DNA of 64,000 bases from Phyto melanocephala (taxonomy: Eukaryota; Arthropoda; Insecta; Diptera; Rhinophoridae), in assembly GCA_941918925.1 (NCBI GenBank), contig OW799233.1, positions 153,244,845 through 153,308,844 of the forward strand, in the 5' to 3' direction. Below the pieces are notes generated by a model. The model was given only the letters and a program-made list of their open reading frames with translations. It was not told where the DNA came from and searched no databases. Numbering within the stretch: position 1 is the stretch's first letter; each line of letters opens with the position of its first letter. Shown here piece after piece: positions 1-11,685 of this stretch. The translations under genes were made by a program, and so were the position numbers.

Positions 1-1038
1 TAGTTTAACAAAAATTTTATTGTTAAAAATATTTTACAATGTGAAATGTTATTAAATAATATCAGCATGTATGTACCTGCGATTTGTTGAGTTTATACAG
101 CAACAAAAAAAATATATCAAAATTTCAACGATTTTCTACACTATTTTGTTTGCATCTACGGTAATAAATTGCAGAGAATGCAGGCTACACTTTGTTTAAA
201 AGTAGGTGCATACTTTAAGGGGCAAAATCTATATTCATTTCTTACCCTTTATTTGTTTTCTTTATTTTAATAACTTAAATTAAAAATATCTGTCATAAAT
301 AGTTAAATTAACATTAAAATAAATAATTAATATCTTTCATAAATTATTTTAGTTATTATTAAACAGCTTTAACAGATGTACATTTTTCTTAATATTGCAC
401 AATAAAATATATTTTTTTTAGTATTTCTTATTTTTTGTGTATACCTTAAATAATAATTACTGTTTTTTTTTATTACTTATTATATCTGGGTGTGTTTTTT
501 ATTTTTCCTTTTCTTACAGTGTGTTCAAAATGTTTTATAATTAAGAAAAGATGGAAGTCATGTTAATTTATTAGGGAATATATTTTGGCATTTTTTAAAA
601 ATAAAATTTTATTAAAGTTTTTTTTTTTTTTTAATTTTCTGTTGACTTTGAAAGATTTGCATTTATTTAGCTTTAAGTTTTTGCAAATATGTTAGTTTTT
701 TTTTTAAATCCTTGTAAAATGATTATCAAAATTTACTGGTGAGTGGTGGTATATTGTTAAATTGGAACAAGCGGGATTTGTCATTACAAATTGTTTAAGA
801 ATTGAAATAAAAATTGATTTCAAAACAAAATTATCATTCAAAAAAAATTATGTTTTTTTTCAAGTTAATGTTATAGTTAATCCGTTTAATATATTTTCTT
901 CTCTAAACGAAGCTTTATGTGCTACAACACTGTTCATATTTTTTCCATTTAATATAAGTATTTGACATATGAAAAATATAAGACTTTTTTGCAAACAGGT
1001 TACTTAAAACAGTTTACTTTTTTATTTCTTTTTTTTAG
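1..1038. other. AT-rich stretch without recognised gene
   Basis: This stretch holds long A and T runs and no frame that resembles a protein. Its last bases form a polypyrimidine tract ending in AG, which is the acceptor-like border of the exon candidate at 1039-1213. If that exon is real, this is intron. Confidence 0.4.
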
Positions 1039-1213
1039 AATGAAATACGGCTTTATAGCTGCGAGATGCAAGAAGCACTAAAAAAGAGCAGTCGTTGGCC
1101 GCTGTGTAGTGATTTTGTAAAAAAAAAAAATTGTGTAAAGCCAGTGTATTTTATAAACCCAAATTCGTTATCCTTTTATGCGAGATACTTAAACAACAAA
1201 TATTTAAAGGGAG
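1039..1213 (+). CDS. Candidate internal coding exon, unknown protein
   Basis: This is a 175-bp open segment between a T-rich tract ending in TTTTTTAG and a consensus donor GGAG|GTAAGT. In the open frame it gives 58 codons plus one base, beginning NEIRLYSCEMQEALKK. The segment KSSRWPLCSDFVKKKNC has spaced cysteines. The later FINPNSLSFYARYL resembles the opening strand of Tudor-type domains (hydrophobic, P, FYAR), but this is only a weak resemblance. The base left over at the end fits the two bases that open the candidate exon at 5660, so the pair joins in frame. A 12-A run lies inside the coding frame and could mark a decaying copy. The protein family is not recognised and no start codon or promoter is assigned. 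Confidence 0.38.
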
Positions 1214-1818
1214 GTAAGTAATTTTTGCCAACTAAAACACATTTGCCGCTCTTGTTTAAATTTAGCTGTAAGTCCCATGTGAACACTTCAATCCAACAAT
1301 TTATTTTCATTTTGTTTAATGTTCGACAATTCGTACTTTAATATGAAATAATATTTAATATTACAAACCTTTAATTGGATTATGAACATATATCAAATTG
1401 AAATATTTTCTGTTTTATTTAATGCATTTGAAATTTCGAACACGTAAAAATTAAAAAAAAAAATTGGAAACAGTTATAAATACTATATATTGAAGGCTTG
1501 AAATGAAAAGGGCATATCTAGGACTTTTTGAAATCGCATTTTTACAGTTTTCTGTTAGTGCACTAATAAATATATCACGCCCTAATGAATTGCAATGATT
1601 GCAAATACAGCCACAAAACAAAAACTCAATTTTATTGCCTATTGAATGATCCAGTTCATGCAAACGAACTTTTCTTTTATGAATATAAAATTTCTATTGC
1701 AGGAATCATAATTTCATAGTGCTTACCATAGTTGGTTTGTGGTACAATTGTACCATAGTTGGTAACTGGTACACTTTTTGGCACAATTATCTTATTTTAA
1801 ATAAATTTTTTTCTATTT
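1214..1818. other. Probable intron or intergenic DNA
   Basis: The stretch begins with the GTAAGT donor of the preceding exon candidate. It contains GAAAAGGGCATATCTAG near 1506, which resembles the arms of the inverted-repeat element at 47035-47250. No open frame here looks like protein. Confidence 0.4.
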
Positions 1819-2559
1819 GTACACGCAAAGAAAAAATATGGTTGTGGTAACCATAATCGAAGAGCAGCATACTATGATTGAATTGTATGATAATGTTAAA
1901 AACATATAATGGTTACCAGTTATCATTATTATGTTTAATTAAAGTATCATTCAATAATCATATATATATGACTACAATTGAAATCGACAGTCTTTGCTTT
2001 TTTACGTCAAATTTTTGTCTTTTGCTGCAACATACACACATTGATTGTACTTACCAATTTAATTGCAATTTTTATACCAATATTTTTTACGTTTTCTCGT
2101 TAATTTGTAAATTTTCTTTAATATTTCAAAATTTTTGTTAATTTTTTTGACATCTCAAACTTTTAAAATAATAAAAATTTATTCAGCAAGAAGAAGAACA
2201 ATTGAAATCAAATTATTATTAAAAAATAATCATAACTTCATTAATTTGTAATCATACTGTTGTCTCACTTATTATTTAAAGATTATTTTTAATTTATACT
2301 GCTTTTGAATATAATTTTATTTTTGTCGTCATAATTTTTTTAAATTATTCTATTTTGAATCAACAACCAATTTAAAGTTTTTACGAAAAGTAATCATTAA
2401 ATGATACAATTCAAACAAATGCTTGATTATCGTGACAAAATATATGATGAAATGAAACCAAAATAACTATTACTTTTTTTCGGCAACCAAATATTGTTTT
2501 AGAAAAAATAATATGATCGTCGTGATCATGTCGCAACCATGGTTTTTCTTTGCATGTAC
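1819..2559 (-). mobile_element. TIR DNA element, family F, full-length copy
   Basis: The ends are inverted repeats: GTACACGCAAAGAAAAA on the left and the complement of GTACATGCAAAGAAAAACC on the right. Beyond the tips the two ends differ, but each matches one end of the inverted copy at 45347-46404 over more than 150 bp, which fixes both boundaries. Partial copies lie at 7908-8062 and 41047-41250. The interior is AT-rich and shows no transposase, so the element is non-autonomous. The superfamily is not known because no clear target-site duplication is visible. Confidence 0.7.
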
Positions 2560-3120
2560 TTTTGCTTAACTCAATATTTATTCCTTTAGCTTGGCTTAAG
2601 AAAATTTGTTATGAAATGAAAAAATTATTTGTGATAAAAAAATATCGATTTTTTCATAAAAAATTAAATACAACTTTAGCCAGAAAAAACAAAGAAATAT
2701 TAAATTAGAAAATATTTATGTATATTTTCGTGAACGTTAGAAAAAACTTATTGTCTAACATCAGGTAATTTTAATGATTAATGTTTTTTCAATATTATGG
2801 CCAATTATCATAATCCCACATTAAAAATGATTTTTTTTATAAACCACTTGATTCAAATAATTTGATTGTTTAAAAAAAAACTTTATACGATTGTTAAAAA
2901 GCAATTGATTTTAGTGATTTTTACTACCTAAAAACAGCTTCAGTTTGTGTTCAATTAATTAAATCACAGTGCATTTCTTTGCTTAGTGCACATTCTTATT
3001 CGTTTTAAACTGAGAGCTCACGTTTGCGAAAAGTAAACCTTACAGGTTTAAAAATGTACTTTGTCTTTGAATGTGGGTAAGAGCCATAATTTTTAACATC
3101 GAAAATATTAACGAAAATCC
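2560..3120. other. AT-rich intergenic DNA
   Basis: I see no gene, RNA or repeat end in this stretch. It ends at the 8-bp target duplication of the hAT-like element. Confidence 0.4.
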
Positions 3121-4390
3121 CTATCAAGTAGGGTGATCGATTCGGTTTTACAACCGGTGCAAAAACCGGTTTTTTACTCTTTCAGCTGGCGGTTTTTTCC
3201 AAATGTTAATTTTTCGAATGTCGCATACACCGATTTTTTCACTCACAGAAGCTGGGTTTTTTCATTTTTAGTTTATTTTCATTTACCCTTGAAACCAAAC
3301 GTACCCTACTATATTCATTACTCAAAAAATTTAAAAAAATCAGCAAATTTATTAAATACTCTTCCATAATATTGTAAGAAATTTATTTGTTGTTTCAAAA
3401 ACAAATGTAAAATAAGAAAAATAATAAGGCTTAGATATTATTTGTCTTAAATGGAGAGCAGGTATTTTATACGTTGCTGCGCTTATAATTTGCTATAATA
3501 ATCAGCTGTTCAGTTAAGTTTTTTGACCAAATTATTGTACTTTGCAATACTTTTTGGTCTCGTTTTTGAATTTCATAATATTTTGCTTCTACGAAATCTA
3601 GCGACTTGTACTAAAGCCTACCCATAGCTTAGCTAATATTTCTGATAACATATGACTTGTATACTAAAATAGTTTGGCACACAAAGGGTCATTATTACAA
3701 CTTGCCTATAAAGTTAATGTTAATAAAATGTAACTTTAACTACCGTGAGCAGTGAAGTGACTTTTTAATATTTTTCATTATTACAACCTCCTTGTATCAA
3801 AATTTTTTTTAATATGGCAGTATCAGAGCAAAACCGATTACTTTTTACAAATTAATTTAGTTCTTAAAAAAATTTACAAAACGAAATAACATTTTGGATG
3901 ATTTATTTACTGTTTTGTGTCACTAATATAAAAAAATTAAAAAGGTCGAATTAAAAAAGAAATACAAATCACAATTTTGTTGCCATATTTTGTTTCATGT
4001 GGAGACACAATGGCATTTTTTAATTTATAAACCCAACCTTAAAAGATAAAGGTAATTGAATAATAAACTTAATTTTTCGGTCAATTTTAGGTAAAAAGTG
4101 TCTGTCCTTTAACATCTTTATTTCAAATAACGGCATCTTATAATAATGCCATTGAAAGTGTATCAACTTAAAATGCAATTAAACCAGAGAACAAACTAGT
4201 TTATACTATACCTATATATGTATCTCTGTCATGGGTATAAGAAAGAATTATATTTTATGTATTCGACCGGTTAATCGGTTTTTCCAAAATTTTCAAAAAA
4301 GCAACCGGTTTTTTCTTTAATTTTAATTTTCAAACTATTTGAGAACCGGTTTCTTAAAAATGTCGAATAATCGATCACCCTACTATCAAG
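3121..4390. mobile_element. hAT-like non-autonomous element with 8-bp TSD
   Basis: The element runs from 3129 to 4382. Its tips are TAGGGTGATCGATT and the exact inverse, and it is bordered by CTATCAAG at 3121-3128 and again at 4383-4390. An 8-bp duplication with a TIR of the form YARNG is the signature of the hAT superfamily. Both subterminal regions carry repeated ACCGGTT motifs (left about 3153-3170, right about 4266-4350), as expected of transposase-binding sites. The interior of about 1.1 kb shows no transposase. A segment near 3690-3870 is homologous to the inverted segment at 6960-7190, so part of the interior is itself repetitive. A roughly 135-bp derivative retaining the same ends lies at 38208-38341. 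Confidence 0.82.
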
Positions 4391-5659
4391 TTCTTATTAG
4401 CTTTGCTTCTGCTACACTATGCAATTGGCCACAATTGTGGTATTCACAACTGATGCCGTTTTCTCTGTGTCATTTCATTATTCTTTATAAATTATTTTGG
4501 TTTTTTTTCCTTCTTGTTTAAAGTAATAAAATAGAAAATCGAGATACACTTTATTACCATTAAGACATCGATATGCTTATAGCTATTAAAGCAATATGAA
4601 AAATTAATTTTAAATAAAAATCGAATTTTCGAAAGTACGAAAACCTGTTACAAATATCCGAAACTATTTTGTTATTTGCGTGTGGCAGCTAAAACAGTTA
4701 AAGTTTTCCTTTCTAGTAATTTTCATTAAACAAACACTACTGGGTTAAATTTCCTTGAATTATAATTCAATAGACAATATAAATTTTTTTAATTCCTGTA
4801 AAATCCAATCAACTCTAAAAAGAACCATTAAATTTTATGTTCAACATTATCATTACCAAGTAAAAGAACCTATTAAAATACAATTCAATTATTTAAATAT
4901 TCACTTTGAAACACAAAATAAGCAACTGTTTGAAAACATAAAATTGTTTTGTTGTAAAAATATAAAATGAATGAATGAATTAAACTACCAGAAGTTTTTT
5001 ATTCCTAAATTTTTTTACCTAAAACGTTGTTGTGTCTCTGTATATAATTTTTGTATTTTTTTTTTTTTTAATTTATATTCTGTAAAGATTTATAGTCAAT
5101 ATTTTTGTTTAAAAATTTAATTTTGTTTTGAGAATTTCTACTATAAAACCCGCATTAATTTTCTTTTTTATTTGTTTAGTTTTAAATATTTCCTTTAATA
5201 CACTATTTGTTTGTTTGTTTGTTGGTTGGTTTTCCTTTTCATTTTCGATTTCTAATTTCTATTTTTATTGATTTAGGTTTATTCCTGTCATCAAATTTAT
5301 TTAGTATTTATATTTGTGTGTGAGTGTGTGTGTGTTTGTGTTTCTTTAAACTGCGTTTATTTATACTTTTATACTATTTTTTTACGATGTGTAAATTGTT
5401 GTGTTACTTATCGTTAAAATAGAAAAACAATTAACTGTAACTAGAAAATTGTTATTGATTTTGTGCTGATGTCCTTCTTCAAAGAGAACTAAATAGGAAG
5501 GGAGTATAGAGAGAGAGAGAGAAAGATAGAGACAAGAATATTCTCTTTGTATTTTTTCATCAGAATGTGCTAAGATTTTGTATTAGCTTGTTTTTGTCCT
5601 GTTGATTTGACGATTTTATTAAGTGACTAAAAATAGTTTTTATTTTTTTACTACATTAG
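4391..5659. other. Intergenic or intronic DNA with microsatellites
   Basis: The stretch contains a GTTT/GGTT run near 5205-5232, a TG-rich run near 5316-5342 and a GA-rich run near 5508-5533. No gene is recognised. The final bases are a T-rich tract ending in CATTAG, the acceptor of the next exon candidate. Confidence 0.4.
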
Positions 5660-5763
5660 AGTCGTTCTACCTCACTAAAGTTCGCATGCTTCAGGGCACG
5701 AGAATTGACAACAGATACTTGAGAAATATTTGTGATAAATTTTATGATAAAGAACATTTTTAA
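5660..5763 (+). CDS. Candidate terminal coding exon, unknown protein
   Basis: After a polypyrimidine tract ending in AG, the frame opens with two bases, reads SFYLTKVRMLQGTRIDNRY and continues to a TAA at 5761-5763. The first two bases complete the codon left open by the donor at 1213, giving an uninterrupted joined frame of 93 residues. An AATAAA hexamer overlaps the stop region and could serve as a polyadenylation signal, though it is very close. The base composition is less AT-rich than the surroundings. The protein is not recognised. It may be a real last exon or a chance match between two unrelated segments. Confidence 0.33.
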
Positions 5764-5942
5764 TAAATGTTAATATAGATAATGAGTAATTCAATTAGGC
5801 CAATTATTATTTGCTAAAATAGGATGTTATCGTAGAGATAACTAATTCTCTTTTGACCTAAAATTAACCGATAAGCTAAAGGGAAGCTCATCTTACCTGT
5901 AGTTTTTAAAGTAAGTTTTATGAATTAAATTTGCTATTTTTG

Positions 5943-6849
5943 TAAACACATAGACGACAGCAGGCTGCCGACTACAATATGTCAAAAATAAAATACAAGC
6001 GTTTATATGGAAACGATTATTTTGAAGCCATCACAGCAGCAGTGGTGGCGCCCACTTACGCTAATTTCTATTTTTGTAAGCAGCAATAAGCATTTTCAGT
6101 GATGTCAATATAATAAAAAATTTTAAATTAAAATGAGATTTAAAATACCTTCTTTATTTACAAGAAAAAAAAAACGAAAAAAAAACGTTTTATATCGATT
6201 AAATAATTATTTATATTAAAAAAAACAAGGCTTTAAAACATAAATTTATTTGTTTTTTTAAATTTGTAATTGGTATAAGTGTTATTACGACAAGCGATTT
6301 TATTTTTAATAAAGTGAAATACTTTAAGTGGCACCACTGAAAGGTACATTTATTTAATAAACAGCTGTTGCTGTCGTCTTCTAAATAAATAACTAGCTGA
6401 CTACACGGCAACGATTGCAGCCAACTACCGTTGTAGTCAAAGCATATCCATTAGGTATATGCAACGGCGAATTGATACAACAAAGCAACTTTTGAGGGGA
6501 TGTTTTATGTTACGGCCAATTCGTACATCAGGGATGGAAAAGTTGTTTTGACATATTAAATATAATAAAATTTGTCTAAAAAAAAGGCTAAAATGTTTGA
6601 AACACATTATTAGTGACGCAAAAGCTACAAATATTCATAAATTTAGCACATTTATTATCAAAAAAGTACACGTAAGTGAATTGTTTAATACCGAATCAAA
6701 AATCACATTGCCCTTCCCTGCATTAATAAGGCAAATTCAACCAATTATGACAAAAAGTTTCCCCATCAGCTGGGCTGATAATTTCACCTGTATAAATTCG
6801 CCTTGGTTGTAGTCATGTGCTGTGTAGCCTGCTGTCGTCTATGTGTTTA
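5943..6849. mobile_element. 0.9-kb TIR element, ACACATAGACGACAGCAGG family
   Basis: The ends are near-perfect inverted repeats of about 24 bp, starting TAAACACATAGACGACAGC on the left and the same sequence inverted on the right. A solo end of the same family lies at 21916 and reads TAAACACATAGACAACAGC. The interior has two more copies of a GACTACA-type motif and no transposase. The flanking bases are TAA/TTA-like, so the target duplication cannot be set exactly. The superfamily is not assigned. Confidence 0.7.
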
Positions 6850-7907
6850 ATGCTTAAGTTGCGATCAATAAATTTTAAGTTTTCGGTTGAAGGGTTAATA
6901 ATTTAATATTTTTTAACAAACTAAACGTTAAAATACCAAAAATATTACTTTTTTTGTAGTTAGAAAAATAATTAAAGGTACTTTGTTGCCACTAAATATT
7001 TAAATTTGTTTAAAGAAGTCGGCAATTGCTCTGCTTCTGCTATATTTAAAAAAATAGAGTTTATTTTTCAAGGAGGTCGAAATAACGAAAAATATTTAAA
7101 GGTCACCTTATTACCCACGTTAGACAAAGCTATCTTTTATTAACAATAGCTTTATAGGCAAGCTGTAATAATGCCACTTCAAGCTAAAAAAAAACACTAA
7201 ATGAATTGTGTTTAATTGAGCGGCTAAATATATTCAGGGCGAATTCAATTATCGGATGGTGGTGTCAACACAGCTAAACTTATTTTTACTTTGCATAAAT
7301 ATTGGCAAGATTGTTAAAAATTATTTATGTTTACATAGTTTGCTTTTATCCTCCTAGTTTTCTTAAACCAAAACAACATCCATGTTGTTTTTGACACCTC
7401 GGCAAACTATAGCAACAATAAAAGACCCCTGTTGTTTTGTTAATGTTGTATTTGTTGTAGAGTTTAAACCATCTGATAATTGAAGTCGCCTTGTATATAT
7501 GGATATGAAACTAACAGCACAAGACAATAATTAGCAGTACCAATAGTCAGCCCCATTCAGAAATGTCCAAAATGGCCCGCATAACAGTTAGAATATTTGT
7601 AATACCAGAGGGGTACTTAGTGATTCCATGTAACGTTTTTGGGGTCAAAGGCTGTTGTAACTCTATTTGACTTAAGAAGAACAACATTCGCTTTCTTTTG
7701 AGGTATTAAGCGTGTTTTATTATTTACCGTTTTGGAGTTTGGGGTCCATGTGGCAGCTTTTTGGTAAAAAATTTGGGTTTTTTTTTCAAAATTTAAGCAA
7801 CAAGCGGCACGGGTTAACGTCGTTTAATCCAGTTCAAATTTCGGCTATCTCAATATCTGGAAAGGGAAATCGTTTTGTGTTCAGACGAACAAAATTCCGA
7901 TATCGAT
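6850..7907. other. Intergenic DNA with a dispersed repeat segment
   Basis: The segment 6960-7190 is an inverted, diverged copy of the sequence near 3690-3870 inside the hAT-like element, sharing CTTGCCTATAAAG and surrounding sequence. The remainder shows no gene. A 134-codon open frame starting at 7712 runs into the family F repeat end and is not considered coding. Confidence 0.4.
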
Positions 7908-8062
7908 TAGTCATATATATGATTGTTCATGATGCTTATATTAAAAATAATAACGATAACTGGCAACCGTTATATGTTTTAAATACAAACGTAAAATTAA
8001 ATCGTAGTATATTGCTCTTCGATTATGGTTACCACAACCGTGCTTTTGCTTTGCGTGTACAG
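7908..8062 (+). mobile_element. Family F, terminal fragment
   Basis: About 150 bp match the right end of the element at 45347-46404, through the TGGTTACCACAACC motif to the tip TTTGCTTTGCGTGTAC. The other end is absent. Confidence 0.65.
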
Positions 8063-10468
8063 ACTTACGTAAGTCGTTTGGTTCTATTGGGGGCGAAAAT
8101 TCGGATTGTTTAATATGCTGCACGTTTAGTTGAGATTAAAAAAATAAGTGACAATCTAAAACATATCAATTTATTAATGAACCGCTTTGCCGTTATTTAA
8201 AACATAACTCTCATACCTTAAATGTGTTAAAGGAAATGCGAATTATAAAAAGTTATCTGAAAGTCTTCTAATTAATTTCGCAATAAGAAATTCTATTGTG
8301 TGTGCATTTAAGCAAATGTCTAGCAAATAGGTTTTTAAATATCACTTTATAAGACAAGTCATTAGTAAAGCACTTCTTAGTAAGGTAGACGATATGTAGT
8401 AGTCGTTAGAAAGTATGCTGTTCTATAAGAACAAGTCATTATCTTCTTTTTGTTCGGTATAGAACAAACGATTAAAAAGTATTTAAATAATTTTAGTCTA
8501 CAATAACTTAAGGTTTTTTTTTTCTTATCTAAAGCAAATCTTTCTGAATTTTTCCATTTCTAGAGTTAGAAAATGTCTCATTCTTTAATATAATCAACAA
8601 ATATTTTTTAGAAAATTTTACAGTTAAAAGAAAATGTTTTAAAATTTTCTACTGACAGAGAGGAACTCTCCCTATAAAAAAATCTTTCTCTAAGATATTT
8701 CGACTTAAAAATAGGTCACTATTGTATGGTAAGAACTATAAACAATATAGTCGACATTTAATTACCGTATTATATTTCCTAAAAATTTGAGAGTCAAATA
8801 AATGAGGTTTACATTCGTCACTAAAAATACCCAACAAATGATGGGGAACAAATGTGAAAGCAAAAAGCATTGAAAAAGCATTCCACTTGCTTGAAAAAGC
8901 ATTCCACTTGTTGAACTCTTTTTTATCAGTACGGTCTTGTAAGTGATTCAAGAAGCGTTTTTCGCTAAAGAAGTTCTTTAGTGGGAACTGTTATAAATAC
9001 CAAAAACTGTAAGAATTATGACTTTTTCAAAATATATATTTATTTGATTTTTATATATTAGTAAAACAAAATCGATGAAAAACTGGCATTAATGAATATA
9101 CTTTGGTACGTCGTTCATCTCATTAAGAAAGGTCCAAATTTCTAAATTTTTTTTTTCAATATTGTGGGTTTTAGTGATTCTAAAAACTTTTATAAAAATA
9201 CAACTCGTCACAAAAATCTAATGCAATAGTATTAGAAATAACAGTTCTACAAGCAATTTAAAAAAAGTTAAAATAAGCCACCTAATAATCAATTTTGTTA
9301 AAATGGTTGCAAATTAAAAATCTTAATATTGAATTTTAGTTGCAATTTAAAATATACAAATAAACTAAAACTTAGACTTTTGCAAACTCAAAAATGTATT
9401 ATGAATATGAAAGTTAATATTAACATTTTTAATGTTGAAAACTTTAAGTTTTTTTCTTTATTGCACATAATAATTTGTGGCAAATTCTTGTTTCATTCTC
9501 TTTTAAAAATAGCTGTAATTTTTTTTACATTTCCTTTTTTACAAAATATTTTCCTTAAGTTGTTCTTAAAAATATTATCCATAAGATTTTCTAAATTTCT
9601 TGTAAAAAAAAATTTTAAATTGCATTTGAAAAGAAATTGTGTATTCTTTTGTGCACTTCCCTGCAAAGCTCGCTCTGTAGAGCTCGCTCTGCGAAAAACC
9701 TGAGTTGTCCATGTGCTAGTATAAAATATGTTTCGTAATGGATAAGAAGTGGTTCCCTTTACAATACGATGTCAAAGAGCTGAAAAGCACAGCTTTACAT
9801 TATATCGGAATAGTCTCTTATAGAGCACCAACAAGGAACATACTACATACAACACTATACACAATTATGAAAATGCAAGGGTTTTTGTTACTTATTTAGC
9901 AATGAACTGTCGTTTGATATTGACATGTTTAATCACTGCATCACTATTTACTAATATCAGTTATTTTTTCTTCAATTATCTATTAAATTTTAATAAGAAA
10001 CAATGCTTGACTAGATTTTCTTTGGGTAAATTGTTAAAAAGATTTGTTCTCTCCAGTATTAAAAATCAATTGAACAACATTCATATTTATATTGAAATAA
10101 CTTAGTACTCGCTTAGCTTTAGGTTTTAGTGGAATATAACTTTCAAAAATTTAATAAGATTATTAGTCTCATTTTTAACTAGACTACTTAAGACTATGCC
10201 AGTAGTTACCAGCAAGTGCTGATACTCTGGAAAAGAAATAACGTTGCAATTATTGCCCACAAGGAGATGAAAGAATTTAGTGAAAAACATAACAGTTTTT
10301 TTTTTTTCAAGTGTACAACCCCAGTATGTCAACAACATTTTAAAATGTATTATACATGTTTAAGTAATTTATAAAGTGCACAAAGCTAATAAATAGTCTT
10401 ATATAAATAAATGTAGAAGCAGACCTTTTCTAAATTCGATTCTCTTTTTGGCTCCTTTCGTTCTTCAG
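8063..10468. other. AT-rich stretch without recognised gene
   Basis: The longest frame, 9329-9703, is rich in F, L, K, I and N, as AT-rich noncoding DNA yields, and resembles nothing known. A short direct repeat AAAAAGCATTCCACTTG occurs twice at about 8873-8911. The stretch ends in CTCCTTTCGTTCTTCAG, a good acceptor for the next microexon candidate. Confidence 0.4.
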
Positions 10469-10526
10469 TGATTACACAGATACCGAAGAGGTATCACCGG
10501 CCTCACTGAGTCTCTTGCCTCCACAG
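10469..10526 (+). CDS. Candidate 58-bp microexon
   Basis: This segment is far less AT-rich than its surroundings and lies between a strong polypyrimidine-AG acceptor and CCACAG|GTGTTT. Read with one leading base it gives DYTDTEEVSPASLSLLPPQ, an acidic then proline-containing peptide typical of a linker. The donor is weaker than the GTRAGT consensus. Its phase does not join directly to the exon candidates at 1039 or 5660. The gene is not identified. Confidence 0.32.
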
Positions 10527-10679
10527 GTGTTTACTCTAGACTATTGTGACTTCAAATTATATGCATATAAGCTGATTTACTCAAATTTTATTTTAAAATT
10601 ATAAAATATATTAATTATTTTGTTTTTTGACTTTTTTTCTTTAAATATGAGTAATAATTATTTCAGCTTAAGGTGTTTT

Positions 10680-10935
10680 TTATAATAAAAATATTGTTTT
10701 TAATTTTATTATTTGTCGAAATTTTTTGCCACTCTGTTGTATCATCAGAAAATTAAATTAATGTTTAGATTTTAATAATATTTAATAATAATATGTAATA
10801 ATAATATTTCAATAATATTTAAAATTTTTTATTGTTAAAATCTAAACATTTATTTAATTTCCTGATGATACTTATTATATAAACAATAAAATACTGAAAT
10901 GAATAATAAAATTAAGAACAATATTTTTATTATAA
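10680..10935. mobile_element. Foldback MITE
   Basis: The first and last 19 bases, TTATAATAAAAATATTGTT and its exact inverse, bound a segment whose arms continue as an imperfect inverted repeat. The inner part includes ATCATCAG...AATGTTTAGATTTTAA at about 10741-10775 and its inverse at about 10838-10870. The centre is AAT/ATT-rich. No coding capacity is present. Confidence 0.72.
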
Positions 10936-11685
10936 TAAGTAAGAGCGCTATATTCGGCCGTGCCGAGTCTTATATAACCTTCACAACGTGTAGTTATGCA
11001 ATAACAGTAGTTTGTCTCACCTTTCATCCCATATGAAATACGTACATACATATAAAAAACATACATATATAAAAACATCCCATTGTAAAATTATAAATTT
11101 ACGTAAATATGTATGTTAAGAAAAAAAAATAAAAAAAAAATTAAAAAAAAAAATTTTTAAAAAAATTAAAAAAAAAAATAATTAAAATATATTTAATAAA
11201 TATAAAACAAAATAAAAAAAAAAATTAAAAAAAAAATTATAAAAAAATAAAAAAAATTTTTTTTGGCTCAGCTGGGATGCGATGCCACGTTTTCTCTAAC
11301 CAGTATACACGTTTGTATGTATGTTGTTGTTGTAATATGTTTTTGTGAAAAAAAAATCGAGGTGGTCGTGGGTTTTTGCTCATATCTCAGTTGTTTATAT
11401 ACCGATGTTTCTGCTTTTCAATACCGATCTACTCCCGAATATTTCTGATATTTTAATACCTCACCCGGGTCCAAGAGATGTCGAGGGGCGTCAAAAAGTT
11501 GATTTCAACATACACACGGACAGACGGTCAGACTGACAAAGCTTAATCGACTCCCCTATTCATAAGCTTTCAGAAAATCTATACTTTATGAGGTCGGAAA
11601 TGAAAATTGTAGAAATTTCACACGGAATGACAAACCTATATACATATACCCTTTTTATACCCTTCACACAGTGAAAAAGGGTATA
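10936..11685 (-). mobile_element. Helitron-like HL element, subfamily 1, copy a
   Basis: The element's 3' end lies at low coordinates: CTTA complement, 12 nt, then hairpin ATTCGGC/GCCGAGT at 10952-10968. Its 5' hairpin, TATACCC...GGGTATA, is at 11656-11685 and is shared with copy b. The body has a long A-homopolymer zone (about 11120-11260) and a conserved block with ACGGACAGACGGTCAG near 11517. No Rep or helicase frame is present. Classification as Helitron-like rests on the 3' hairpin, the fixed spacing to the terminus, insertion at T-rich sites and the lack of inverted termini. It is an inference. Confidence 0.68.

Noticed and set aside
7712..8113. 134-codon open frame on the plus strand
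   Set aside because: Its second half is the end of the family F repeat, found in noncoding form elsewhere, and its first half resembles no protein.
9329..9703. 124-codon open frame
   Set aside because: Composition is F/L/K/I/N-rich as expected from AT-rich DNA. No motif, no codon bias and no neighbours support it.
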